In this document: positions 8,644-17,356 of the stretch, piece by piece
How positions within the stretch are numbered: the stretch's first letter is position 1
How the letters are laid out: the number at the start of each line of letters is the position of its first letter
From: SXIZ01 sp040079795
Lineage (GTDB): Bacteria > Pseudomonadota > Gammaproteobacteria > Methylococcales > Methylomonadaceae
Assembly: GCA_040079795.1 (NCBI GenBank)
Contig: JBEBJQ010000006.1
Coordinates: 1 to 64,000 of the forward strand
Length of the DNA: 64,000 nt
Direction of reading: 5' to 3'
The notes under the pieces: model-generated
Told to the model about the DNA's origin: nothing
The model's input: the letters and a program-made list of their open reading frames with translations, nothing else
Databases searched by the model: none
Translations under genes and position numbers: made by a program

Positions 8644-10575
8644 TCAGCTCAATTTTTCTACCGGTAACACATCACGCATCAAATCCCGCATTTTAAGACC
8701 GGTTCGCTGTAACCGTTGTTGATAAATAAGCGCATACGATAAAACGGCTGCGACGTATTTACGGGTTTCCTTGAAAGGGATGGTTTCGACCCAAATGTCG
8801 GCAGCAATGCCTTTTATGCCCGGAAGCCAGGTTTTGACCCGATGTGGTCCGGCGTTATAGGCCGCCGCTGCCAACGCAAAATGCCCATCAAATTGATGTA
8901 CTAATTTGCTGTAATAAAACGCACCGTATTTTATGTTTACAGCCGGATCAAACAAACGGGTTGCTGATCCCCAGGGCTCTTTCAGTTCTCGTGCGATTTG
9001 TAAACCTGTGGCGGGCATTATTTGCATTAAACCACGCGCACCCACAGGGGATGAGGCTTCCTGATCAAAGGCGCTTTCCTGCCGGATTAATCCATAAATA
9101 AGTGACGGGTCTAAGGTTTGTTCAGCGGCATTATCCAGTACTGATTGCTGATAAAAAATTGGAAAACGTAAGGCCATATCATCCCAAACTTCCGCTTTCG
9201 CCAGCGTAAAAATAGCCATTTGTTGCCACTGCCAGTCTTGTGCAATTTTCGCGGCGGCTTTAATCTGCTCTTTATCCAGATGTTTAATAACATACCACCA
9301 TTGTTTTTGTGCTTCATGCTCTCGTCGATGGAATTTAAGTTCCTGCACAATTTTAAAATCATCACTCGCTAAAAGGGCTGTTTTAAGCTGTGGCTCAACC
9401 AGTACTGGATGGTCTGTAAAAGTGTAATCCAATTGGGCATGATCCGCAGCGAGAAAACCATAATAATCTGACTTGGTCGCCAGTTGTTTAAATGCCGTAG
9501 AGGCTGCGGTTTTGTCGCCCAGTTGGGCTTTGGCGCGGGCTTGCCAATATTGCCATTTGGATTTGGCTTGCTCCTCGGGTGGAAGTAATGCAATGGCACT
9601 GGCAACATGTGACCAGTTTCCTTCAAGGAGTGCAGATCGAACCCGCCACTCGTTAATCTCATCGTCGGCAACGGTTACCTGCATTAATCGTGTATAAGCC
9701 CCTGGCAGTTTATTATTAGCTAAAGCCAGGGCTAGCGTACGTTGTATGTCATCTCGGCGCAACGTATCAATGACTAAAGCCGCCGGGCGGCTATCCCAGA
9801 GCGCGATGGCCGCTATGGGCGATTTGCGTGCTAGGCGTTGCGCTGCATAAGCATACATTTGTCCTTGATAGGCCGTTGGCATGGTGTTGAATTTATTAGA
9901 CTGCACTAATTCCGGTTGCTCATGCAATTGCAGCCAAAAATTAGCGAACCCTTGTTCGCCTGTATCTAGAAGGCTCTTAAGATGTTGGGCGAGCGTGACT
10001 TGATTTTTTTGCAATGCTGCATCAAACCGGCTCCAGATCAATGCTTTTGAAAAATAAGCGGAACCTTTAAGGGCGCCCACTAAAAAATCACATTGCGCCG
10101 GTAAATCTGTGCCCAGTAGCCATAATTGTTTGGCATCTAACAACGCCGCTTCTTTTTGTCCCGTTTGATAACGCGCTTGGTTAAAGATACATTGATTCTC
10201 AACACCGTCGGTTTCACGATACTGCGTGATGATCTCTTGCCAGTTTTGCTGTGCTGCTAAAGCACTCAGCCAGGGTATCCGAACCTGATTGGCATAGCGG
10301 GAGTCAGGATAGCGCGTTAAAAACTGTTGAATCTGTTCGGTTTGTTCCAGATTAGCTTTTAGCCACTGCGCTTTTAAATACGGATATAATGGATAACCTT
10401 GCAGTTTTTCAATGCTTTCCAGAAATTCATCGGTTTTATCGCCTGCCAATAAATGTTCGGCATGTAAAAAATCCAATCGTTGCATCGTCAGTTCTGCCGT
10501 TAAAGCTGGCAAGCTGAAAATGCAAAAACTCAAGACGAATAAAGATTTTTTTAACATTTGACGCTGCATTTTCAT
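8644..10575 (-). CDS. slt: Soluble lytic murein transglycosylase (Slt70-like)
   Basis: Periplasmic enzyme that cleaves peptidoglycan glycan strands to form 1,6-anhydro-muramyl ends. 643 residues, matching Slt70. There is a signal peptide (KKSLFVLSFCIFSLPALTA), then a long alpha-helical superhelix (about 30-440). The C-terminal lysozyme-like domain carries the catalytic Glu in LIRQESAFD, GARGLMQIMPAT and AAAYNAGPHRV. Starts are possible at 10575, 10569 or 10557; the last leaves a clean signal peptide. It is divergent from the ABC exporter gene, and the two starts lie close together or overlap. Confidence 0.93.
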   Translation of the reverse strand: MKMQRQMLKKSLFVLSFCIFSLPALTAELTMQRLDFLHAEHLLAGDKTDEFLESIEKLQGYPLYPYLKAQWLKANLEQTEQIQQFLTRYPDSRYANQVRIPWLSALAAQQNWQEIITQYRETDGVENQCIFNQARYQTGQKEAALLDAKQLWLLGTDLPAQCDFLVGALKGSAYFSKALIWSRFDAALQKNQVTLAQHLKSLLDTGEQGFANFWLQLHEQPELVQSNKFNTMPTAYQGQMYAYAAQRLARKSPIAAIALWDSRPAALVIDTLRRDDIQRTLALALANNKLPGAYTRLMQVTVADDEINEWRVRSALLEGNWSHVASAIALLPPEEQAKSKWQYWQARAKAQLGDKTAASTAFKQLATKSDYYGFLAADHAQLDYTFTDHPVLVEPQLKTALLASDDFKIVQELKFHRREHEAQKQWWYVIKHLDKEQIKAAAKIAQDWQWQQMAIFTLAKAEVWDDMALRFPIFYQQSVLDNAAEQTLDPSLIYGLIRQESAFDQEASSPVGARGLMQIMPATGLQIARELKEPWGSATRLFDPAVNIKYGAFYYSKLVHQFDGHFALAAAAYNAGPHRVKTWLPGIKGIAADIWVETIPFKETRKYVAAVLSYALIYQQRLQRTGLKMRDLMRDVLPVEKLS

Positions 10576-10656
10576 TTATTCTACTTACCCTTGACTATTC
10601 CTAATAATCGCTTACACCGTTATAATCCGGTGCAAACCACATTAATTAAATTTCCT

Positions 10657-12456
10657 GTGCAAAAACACACTGATAATCATACGCGGCTAGAATACACTTG
10701 GCGGTACATTACCCAAATCGCATTAAAGCACAAAAAAGAGTTGATCACTGCACATATCATAGCTGTTTTAGGCACGATTGCCAGTGTGCCCGTGCCTTTA
10801 TTAATGCCGCTCTTAGTTGATGAGGTATTGCTTAATAAGCCAGGTGTCACGATCAGGACTATCAATCTATTCGCCCCCAGCCAATGGCATTCGCCCATGC
10901 TCTACATTGGTGTGGTGCTGGTAGCCAGTTTATTGTTACGGATCATTTCGCTGGTATTTGGGGTTATTCAGAACAGGCAATTTTGTGTTATTGCCAAGAA
11001 TATTATTTTTACGATTCGCTCACGGCAGATTCAGCATCTGCAAACCATCTCCATGTCTGAATATGAAAGTTTGGGTACTGGTACCGTGGTTACTAATTTG
11101 GTTAAGGATCTGGACACGCTGGATAATTTTATCGGCGGGACGATCAGCCGTTTTCTGGTAGCCATTTTAACCATTATTGGCACTGCTGTGGTGCTTTTAT
11201 GGATGCACTGGCAATTAGGGTTATTTATTTTACTGTTAAATCCCATAGTTATTTATTTTACCCGTAGTGTCGGTAATCGCATTAGCGCCCTAAAAGCCCG
11301 CGAAAATTCTGCCTATGAAATTTTTCAACAAGCCTTGACCGAAACCTTAACCGCTATCCATCAGATTCGTGCCAGTAATCGTGAACAGCATTATTGTTTG
11401 CAACTTATTGATTCTGCAAGAGATGTAAAAAACCATTCTATCGAGTTTGCCTGGCAAAGTGACGCCGCCAGCCGGATCAGTTTTTTGATCTTTTTATTCG
11501 GCTTCGATATTTTTAGGGCCACTGCCATGCTTATGGTTTTTTACTCTAACCTGAGTATTGGGGAAATGTTGGCAGTATTTGGTTACCTGTGGTATATGAT
11601 GGCGCCGGTTCAGGAGGTGTTAGGTATACAGGTGGCGTTTTATTCTGCTAAAGCCGCTTTAAAGCGGATCAATAAACTACAAACCCTAAAGCAGGAACCC
11701 GCATATCCACACCTTAAAAATCCCTTCGCAGCGCATAAAACCGTTTCGGTTGATATTAAAGATCTTTATTTTACTTACGGCGAAGAACCCATTCTAAAAG
11801 GTATTAATTTGCACATTAAAGCAGGCGAAAAAGTGGCTTTAGTCGGTGCCAGTGGCGGTGGTAAATCAACGCTGATTCAAACCTTGATCGGACTGTATAG
11901 CCCTTCAGATGGTATGATCTATTTTGATGGAATTCCGCTAACCGAAATCGGGCTGGATGTGATCCGTGAGCACGCCTGCACGGTGCTACAAAATCCCGCG
12001 TTATTTAATGACACCATCCGCGCCAACTTAACACTCGGACGAACGATTACCGATGCGGCACTCTGGCAAGCTTTAGACATTGCGCAACTTAAGCCTTTTG
12101 TGACAAATCTGGAAATGGGACTGGACACCGTGGTTGGTCGTCAGGGCATGCGGCTTTCAGGCGGGCAGCGCCAACGTCTCGCCATAGCGCGCATGATTGT
12201 TGCTAACCCCAGTATTGTCATTCTGGATGAAGCCACTTCCGCGTTGGATGCTGAAACAGAATTCCGTTTACATGCTGCGCTCAGTGCATTTTTACAGGGA
12301 CGGACTACAATTATCATTGCGCATCGCCTGAGTGCGGTAAAACAAGCGGATCATGTTTATGTCTTTGAGGATGGCAAGATTTGCGAGCAAGGGCGGCATG
12401 AAACTTTAATTACCCAAAATGGACTCTATGCAAAACTCTATGGTGAATACCAATAA
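10657..12456 (+). CDS. ABC exporter, fused permease and ATPase
   Basis: About 599 residues. A type I exporter membrane domain with six helices (to about 300) is followed by a nucleotide-binding domain with Walker A GASGGGKST, signature LSGGQRQRLAIARM, Walker B IVILDEATSALD and the switch IIAHRL. It is an MsbA/lipid- or peptide-exporter-like half transporter that should work as a dimer; the substrate is unknown. The start is uncertain. The reading frame is open back to 10558, inside the divergent slt gene, but no ATG occurs early. GTG at 10657 or 10630 gives a normal length. No accessory membrane-fusion protein is nearby. Confidence 0.85.
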   Translation: MQKHTDNHTRLEYTWRYITQIALKHKKELITAHIIAVLGTIASVPVPLLMPLLVDEVLLNKPGVTIRTINLFAPSQWHSPMLYIGVVLVASLLLRIISLVFGVIQNRQFCVIAKNIIFTIRSRQIQHLQTISMSEYESLGTGTVVTNLVKDLDTLDNFIGGTISRFLVAILTIIGTAVVLLWMHWQLGLFILLLNPIVIYFTRSVGNRISALKARENSAYEIFQQALTETLTAIHQIRASNREQHYCLQLIDSARDVKNHSIEFAWQSDAASRISFLIFLFGFDIFRATAMLMVFYSNLSIGEMLAVFGYLWYMMAPVQEVLGIQVAFYSAKAALKRINKLQTLKQEPAYPHLKNPFAAHKTVSVDIKDLYFTYGEEPILKGINLHIKAGEKVALVGASGGGKSTLIQTLIGLYSPSDGMIYFDGIPLTEIGLDVIREHACTVLQNPALFNDTIRANLTLGRTITDAALWQALDIAQLKPFVTNLEMGLDTVVGRQGMRLSGGQRQRLAIARMIVANPSIVILDEATSALDAETEFRLHAALSAFLQGRTTIIIAHRLSAVKQADHVYVFEDGKICEQGRHETLITQNGLYAKLYGEYQ

Positions 12457-12511
12457 ACTCAGGCAAAAGGCTTACCGTACTTTCGCTGTTAACCTTAAGC
12501 CTTAATAGATA

Positions 12512-13342
12512 ATGACTGAACAATATGACCTGCACTGCCATTCTAATGCCTCAGACGGCGCTTTATCACCCACCGAACTGGTTACCCGCGCCCAACAACA
12601 GGGTGTCACAGCATTAGCCCTGACCGATCATGATACTACCCAAGGGCTGGAAGAAGCCAGGCAAGCCGCACTAATCGCCGGTATTCGATCGATCAATGGA
12701 ATAGAAATATCCACCACTTGGGAAAATCACTGCTTACATATCGTCGGCTTAAACATCAATCCTGATCAAGAATCACTCAAAACCGGCATTGCGCATTTGC
12801 AAGCCATCCGCAGTGACCGAGCGCAAAAAATAGCCCTCAAGCTCGAAAAAAAACGTATTCCAGATGCCTATGCCGCAGTTACCCAGGCAGCAGGACGCGG
12901 CATGATTACCCGCAGTCATTTTGCGGACTTTTTGCTAAAACAAAACCATGTATCAACCCAGCAGGAAGCGTTTGACCGTTATCTGGGACAAGGCAAGTCT
13001 GCGTATGTATCAACCGCCTGGGCAAGTTTAAGCGATGCCCTTGACTGGATTGTGCAGGCAGGTGGTGTCGCGGTATTAGCGCATCCAATGCGTTATAAAT
13101 TATCAGCCAATTGGATGAACCGCTTGCTGAGCGCCTTCAAAGAAAGCGGCGGACAGGGTGTCGAAGTGATTACGGGACGCAGCTCACCGGAAGAAATTAC
13201 CCTTATCAGCAATTACCTGAAACGCTACGATCTTTATGGTTCGGTAGGCTCGGATTTTCATAGCCCAACTAACCAATGGGTGGAACTGGGGCGGCTAAAG
13301 CCGTTGCCGGAAACGGTTAAGCCAGTTTGGATGTTGTTTTAA
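12512..13342 (+). CDS. rnm: PHP-domain 5'-3' exoribonuclease / nucleotide phosphatase (RNase AM, YciV-like)
   Basis: 276 residues with the PHP metal-binding motifs YDLHCHSNASDG at the N-terminus, ALTDHDT, an HPMR in VLAHPMRY, and the C-terminal GSDFHSP. Together these form the trinuclear metal site. The E. coli relative (YciV, also called RNase AM or TrpH) removes nucleotides from 5' ends of small RNAs and hydrolyses 3',5'-bisphosphate nucleotides. It follows the ABC exporter by 55 bases and may be co-transcribed. In many genomes this family sits next to trp genes, but here those lie about 40 kb away. Confidence 0.88.
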   Translation: MTEQYDLHCHSNASDGALSPTELVTRAQQQGVTALALTDHDTTQGLEEARQAALIAGIRSINGIEISTTWENHCLHIVGLNINPDQESLKTGIAHLQAIRSDRAQKIALKLEKKRIPDAYAAVTQAAGRGMITRSHFADFLLKQNHVSTQQEAFDRYLGQGKSAYVSTAWASLSDALDWIVQAGGVAVLAHPMRYKLSANWMNRLLSAFKESGGQGVEVITGRSSPEEITLISNYLKRYDLYGSVGSDFHSPTNQWVELGRLKPLPETVKPVWMLF

Positions 13343-13720
13343 TGTAGTAGTGCCTAATGTGTCGGTTTAATTCAAAATAAAGCTAACCTAAAAAATAGCG
13401 CAGAGAAGTCTGGGAAATAATTGACTCTGCCGTCGTTTATGGCGTATTGCCTGGCGGTGAATAAGCCCTAAAATTAAATTTTCTCTTCATTATGTAATTT
13501 ATCCAACGTATGGATATATTAAATTAGATTTCCTGTTAGAAATTAGAACGCTATCGTAGATGGAATTAAATCAAGATAGGTTCTCGGCTACCTCCTTCCC
13601 CATCCTGCGCCGCTTAAAAGACGCTTATGCTTTTTTGAGGATTTACTATATTTCTAAACTTACTCACGCAACATTTTACGTCTTTTATAATATCTAATTT
13701 TAGTTGAGGGCCAATAAAAA
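13343..13720. other. Intergenic stretch, no gene seen
   Basis: 378 AT-rich bases between rnm and a small membrane-protein gene. A TATAAT at 13686-13691 could be a -10 box for the downstream gene, but no convincing -35 box stands 17 bases before it. I see no open frame or strong hairpin. Confidence 0.4.
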
Positions 13721-14086
13721 ATGATCATTCCGAAAAGTATTAATCAGGCCGTAATTGCTATTTGGGTAACGATAGCAATCGGTGCGGTTGTTGCTATTAT
13801 AGAAAAGCAAATGGGCTCTATCGGTAGTATTGTATTTGGTTTTTATCTATTTTTAAACGGTATTTCATGCGTTGTCCCTTACAAAATTTCCATGGGTAGC
13901 AATCCGGCTCGTTACATATTTGCGATAATTACGGTTACTGGATTTTTATTTATGCTTGGGGGTACAGCAGCCGGCATGATGAAACTCGATATAGTATTAT
14001 CAATACTTTCAATCCCAATCAATATATTCATCATCTATCGACTGTTTAGCGGAGAGGCTAGCAATTGGTTTTTACAACCCAAGTAG
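13721..14086 (+). CDS. Small membrane protein, unknown function
   Basis: 121 residues with four hydrophobic segments (about 10-27, 31-50, 64-84 and 88-109) and few charges between them. I do not recognise a family. The length, regular membrane pattern and non-overlap with other genes support a real gene. A GAGG sits about 12 bases before ATG 13721, somewhat far. The region is more AT-rich than its neighbours, which could indicate a later arrival. It stands alone between rnm and the convergent truD. Confidence 0.6.
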   Translation: MIIPKSINQAVIAIWVTIAIGAVVAIIEKQMGSIGSIVFGFYLFLNGISCVVPYKISMGSNPARYIFAIITVTGFLFMLGGTAAGMMKLDIVLSILSIPINIFIIYRLFSGEASNWFLQPK

Positions 14087-14098
14087 ACTTCTGATCCA

Positions 14099-14160
14099 TC
14101 GCTATTTTTTGGTTCTTACGCTTTATTAGGGATGCGAAAGGTTGAAAATAAAAATAGCGA
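14099..14160. repeat. Inverted repeat between convergent genes
   Basis: TCGCTATTTTT (14099-14109) is repeated inverted as AAAAATAGCGA (14150-14160) with a 40-base loop. It lies between the ends of a plus-strand gene and the minus-strand truD and may act as a weak bidirectional terminator. Confidence 0.4.
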
Positions 14161-14208
14161 AATTCACTTAAAGCGTCGATGTTTTTGGCTTAATTGCATT
14201 AAACCAGC

Positions 14209-15234
14209 TTATAAATCCGTAATAATTTCCCTTAATACTGCCGTGGCATAACATCCAGGCGGTAAGCTAAAACTCAGCTCTAAGGTATCCGCCGCCACAA
14301 ACTGCCAGTGCAGATTTTGCACCAGCAAGCGTAAACTCCGCCGTGCCATCTCCAGCTTTTCTTGTAATAGCCCTTCAGTTATTGCCGGGTATTGCGCAAT
14401 AACGGCGGCTTCGATCTTTGCTGCATCTGCGCTAACCATTGGCTCACCCAGCCCCCACAGCGAACCAGTCGGATGAATATCATTTGCCAGTAAGCGCTCC
14501 TTAATGCTCTCATCCGGTAGCGCCGACTGAAAATGGCTTTTCGACCCCGCCAGCATAAACACATCACCCGCTAGCCCTTGCTGCCAATTGTTCTGCCCGA
14601 CGCGTTCCGCCAAAACCTGATTAAACAAATACGCTCTTGCGGCTGATAAATAAATACTGCGTTGTTCACGCGGCACTTTCGCGCCCTGAAACATCGCCAG
14701 CGCTTTGTTGACGTTTTGTCCGGCGTTTCCAAAGCGTTGTACCCCGAAATAATTAGGTACCCCGTGTTGTTTAATCCACTCCAACTGCTGCTCGGTTTTG
14801 GCTATATCGCCCTGCCAATCCCGAATGCGCAGTTTGAAATGATTATCAGCTAACACCCCACGCTTTAATTTTCGGGCGTGGCGGATTACCTGCATGATTT
14901 TTAAGTTTTCTGAGGCTAAGCCTGACCAGTCAGGATCGACTTTTCCAGGCAGCCAGACGCTAAACCATTGGGTGGTAATGGCATGGCGATCTTTTAAACC
15001 GGCGTAGCTGACATCCCGTTGCCTGACGTTTGCATAGCGGGCTATTTGCCGGGCGATGAAATCGGTGTTTTCTGAAGTTTTTTGAATTTGTAAAAAGACA
15101 TGTTCCCCTTCGCCGGATGGCTCGAATGATAAGCTTTCAAACACAATAAAATCATCCACTTCTCGACGTAGCAAGCCTTTTCCACTGGGTTTGCCATAGG
15201 CGTAGGGCCATTCCGGGATTGTAATCGTAGTCAT
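14209..15234 (-). CDS. truD: tRNA pseudouridine(13) synthase TruD
   Basis: Isomerises U13 to pseudouridine in tRNA. 341 residues, usual for bacterial TruD. The catalytic aspartate is in VSYAGLKDRHAITTQ (about residue 82). GVPNYFGVQRFGNAGQN and the later RSIYLSAARAYLFN are family signatures. The TRUD insertion domain runs roughly 160-290. It starts at ATG 15234. In many gammaproteobacteria truD sits with ispF, surE and pcm; here it is alone. Confidence 0.95.
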   Translation of the reverse strand: MTTITIPEWPYAYGKPSGKGLLRREVDDFIVFESLSFEPSGEGEHVFLQIQKTSENTDFIARQIARYANVRQRDVSYAGLKDRHAITTQWFSVWLPGKVDPDWSGLASENLKIMQVIRHARKLKRGVLADNHFKLRIRDWQGDIAKTEQQLEWIKQHGVPNYFGVQRFGNAGQNVNKALAMFQGAKVPREQRSIYLSAARAYLFNQVLAERVGQNNWQQGLAGDVFMLAGSKSHFQSALPDESIKERLLANDIHPTGSLWGLGEPMVSADAAKIEAAVIAQYPAITEGLLQEKLEMARRSLRLLVQNLHWQFVAADTLELSFSLPPGCYATAVLREIITDL

Positions 15235-15492
15235 TAAATTGAGTTTGCCTTAACGTGGTAATTTTAAGCAGTATTTGATTGCCGCAGTATACCATTGCTG
15301 CCAAAGTAAACTGATGCGCGACTATGCACTATCTGTCCAGTTTTGCCGCATGGGGCGCAAGATTTTTAAGGCAAATAAAAAAATGCGACTAGGTAGGCTG
15401 GCCGCATTTTGAGGAAGGGTAATAAGCTCCTAAGGCTTAATAAAAAGCGATAAGAGCCATATGGAGTTTAAAGGTAAAACATTTTCTTGAAC

Positions 15493-15526
15493 ATGTGACA
15501 AATTGTCGCGCGACAATTTGCCACAT
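15493..15526. promoter_or_regulatory. 34-base near-perfect palindrome, operator candidate
   Basis: The core AAATTGTCGCGCGACAATTT (15500-15519) is a perfect 20-base palindrome with no loop. It extends outwards to ATGTG/CACAT arms with one mismatch, 17 bases per arm in total. It lies 92 bases before the start of the EexN-like gene and 260 bases from truD, in an otherwise empty 383-base gap (15235-15617). The absence of a loop favours a dimeric protein site over a terminator. The regulator is unknown. Confidence 0.55.
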
Positions 15527-15617
15527 TTACAAGCTGAGGTTTATTGAATAGGCTATTAACAACGCATTAATCAATGTGTTATCAGCTTTTAAAAAAACCT
15601 AAATTGGAGATACCCCG

Positions 15618-15932
15618 ATGAAAAAAACTGACGATTTGATATCTATGACCCATAAAGTTGAACCTATTTTGACGAAAATTTCCTGGCCTTCGACCAGTTT
15701 ATTAACCGTCGTTGCTGCCGCGATTGTTTTCACTGTGGGGGTGATGGCGTTTCAAAGAACGCAAGAGGCAAAAACGCCGGAAGTTAAATCAGTTGCCTGG
15801 TATGCCGCTAACCCAAAAGAAGCGCGTGAAACTAATAAGGCGTGTTTTGATAGCCAGCAATTACAAGCAACGGAGAATTGCATTAATTCTTTGCATGCGC
15901 TGGAAATTAGCTATAAAGGGTCAAACACTTAA
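15618..15932 (+). CDS. EexN-like membrane-anchored small protein
   Basis: 104 residues. There is a cytoplasmic N-terminus, one membrane helix (about 28-46), then a short outer domain. The outer part VAWYAANPKEARETNKAC, a spacer and NCINSLHALEI matches the pattern of EexN entry-exclusion lipoproteins (Trp-Tyr, Asn-Pro, two cysteines with CIN). It lacks a lipobox and uses an uncleaved helix instead. GGAG lies about nine bases before ATG 15618. EexN-type proteins occur on conjugative elements but also widely on chromosomes with unknown roles. No conjugation genes are nearby. Confidence 0.6.
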   Translation: MKKTDDLISMTHKVEPILTKISWPSTSLLTVVAAAIVFTVGVMAFQRTQEAKTPEVKSVAWYAANPKEARETNKACFDSQQLQATENCINSLHALEISYKGSNT

Positions 15933-15955
15933 GTTGTTATAAAGGCATTGGTTTT

Positions 15956-16020
15956 AGGATGTGCCGACGACAGCAAGCAAAAACAATTGCCTAATGCCGC
16001 TGCTGTCGTCGGCACATCCT
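15956..16020. repeat. Long perfect hairpin, terminator or REP/MITE-like
   Basis: AGGATGTGCCGACGACAGCA (15956-15975) pairs perfectly with its inverted copy at 16001-16020 around a 25-base loop. It sits between convergent genes, three bases before the dehydrogenase stop codon. A 20-base perfect stem is far longer than a terminator needs and there is no U-tract. A mobile or REP-like repeat is therefore as likely. Confidence 0.6.
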
Positions 16021-16023
16021 GCT

Positions 16024-17049
16024 TTATTGTTGAGTATCCGTTAATTTGATGGTTTTGCCTTCGGCGGCAGCTTGTAGGGCAGCAACAATAATTTTGCAAT
16101 TGCTTTTCGCATCTTCCAGTGACAGCAGTGGGGCTTTAGCGTTTAGCACACAGTCACTAAAGTGTTCGATTTCAAGTTTGAAATGATTGCTAGCGGGTAA
16201 ACGTTCTTCTGTGATTTGTCCTGCCTCGTTCCACCAGGAAATAACCGGTACGTCTCCCGGTAGTTGCCAGACAATGTGGCATTTTATGCCACCTTGGGTG
16301 CCGATGATTTCATATTCACAGCGTCTTGCGCGCTCAAAGCTAAAATCGAAATGCGCAAAGCGACCGTCGCCGAAATCTAAAATACCGCTGGTGGTTATAT
16401 CAGCGCCGCTGTCTACATACTTTGCAAGTGCGGTTACCGAAATTGGATCGATGTCGAAAAACATCCGCGCTGAATGGATGGCGTAACAGCCGATGTCCCA
16501 CATGGCACCGCCGCCGTGTTCGACGCTTTCTGTTAAACGGTACATACGCGCAGGCCCCATCATAAATGAATAACTGCTGCGTACGGCGCGAATTTCACCA
16601 ATGGTGCCTAAACGAATCAGTTCTTGTACCCGGGTATGCTGTGGGTGAAAACGATACATAAAGCCTTCCATGACGGTGACGTTATGTTGCTGGGCTGCTC
16701 TTTGAATGGCTTCTATGTCGCTTACGGTCAGTGCCATCGGTTTTTCACAGAGGAGGTGTTTGCCGTGTGCAATCGTGCGTAATGCCCACTCAGCATGTTC
16801 TTGATTTGCAAGGGGTAAGTAAATGGCATCAATGTTGGGGTCGTTAAGTAGGTCATCCAGATTGTTATAGCAGCGGACATTTTGTTGTTGGGGCGCATAC
16901 TTTGCCAAGGTTTGGGCTGCTGCCTCCGGTCGACGGCTGGCAATCGCAACTAATTCGGCATTCTCGGCCTCGACAATGGCGGGTAGCAAGCGTTCATTGA
17001 CGCGGGCTGCGCCCAATATCCCCCAGCGAAGTTTTGTTTGAGTGGTCAT
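16024..17049 (-). CDS. Gfo/Idh/MocA family NAD(P)-dependent oxidoreductase
   Basis: 341 residues. The N-terminal Rossmann domain begins KLRWGILGAARVNERL and contains the family signature CEKPMALT (about residue 100), whose lysine is catalytic. The C-terminal alpha/beta domain (about 130-330) has WDIGCYAIHSARMFF, close to the sugar-dehydrogenase subgroup. The family oxidises or reduces sugars, inositols or aldoses; the substrate here is not readable. It starts at ATG 17049 with AAGGAAA-like sequence upstream. No sugar-metabolism neighbours are present. Confidence 0.9.
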   Translation of the reverse strand: MTTQTKLRWGILGAARVNERLLPAIVEAENAELVAIASRRPEAAAQTLAKYAPQQQNVRCYNNLDDLLNDPNIDAIYLPLANQEHAEWALRTIAHGKHLLCEKPMALTVSDIEAIQRAAQQHNVTVMEGFMYRFHPQHTRVQELIRLGTIGEIRAVRSSYSFMMGPARMYRLTESVEHGGGAMWDIGCYAIHSARMFFDIDPISVTALAKYVDSGADITTSGILDFGDGRFAHFDFSFERARRCEYEIIGTQGGIKCHIVWQLPGDVPVISWWNEAGQITEERLPASNHFKLEIEHFSDCVLNAKAPLLSLEDAKSNCKIIVAALQAAAEGKTIKLTDTQQ

Positions 17050-17356
17050 GTCAGATTTCCTTAAAGGTATATGCTGTTTGTAGTGATAATAGCCTTAAAT
17101 AAGTTGCTTGCAGCTAGAAATAGTGTTGCATAAACAGGCTTTTGCAAAGGTATTGAAGGTATAGTGGCAACTGTATGGAATAATAGCTATTGGAGATGTT
17201 GTTGCGGTATTTTACCTAATTCAAAGAAATTAATGTGTAATCAAAACTTATTTCGCTTAGCTGTGTTGTCTGGATCAAAAGTATTTAATATTTATGAAAT
17301 AGTCAGACTTTTGCCTCAAATCTGGTTTTTCTCTACGGAATTTAACGAGGTTTAGG
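17050..17356. other. Intergenic stretch between divergent genes
   Basis: 307 AT-rich bases between the dehydrogenase and the phosphopantetheinyl transferase. It presumably holds both promoters, but I see no clear box pair. A 63-codon open frame inside it has no supporting features. Confidence 0.35.

Noticed and set aside
10591..10626. TTGACT and TATAAT before the ABC exporter gene
   Set aside because: The boxes are 24 bases apart, too far for a sigma-70 promoter.
17164..17355. 63-codon open frame before the phosphopantetheinyl transferase
   Set aside because: No motif, no ribosome site; it ends right at the start of the real gene and looks like chance in AT-rich DNA.
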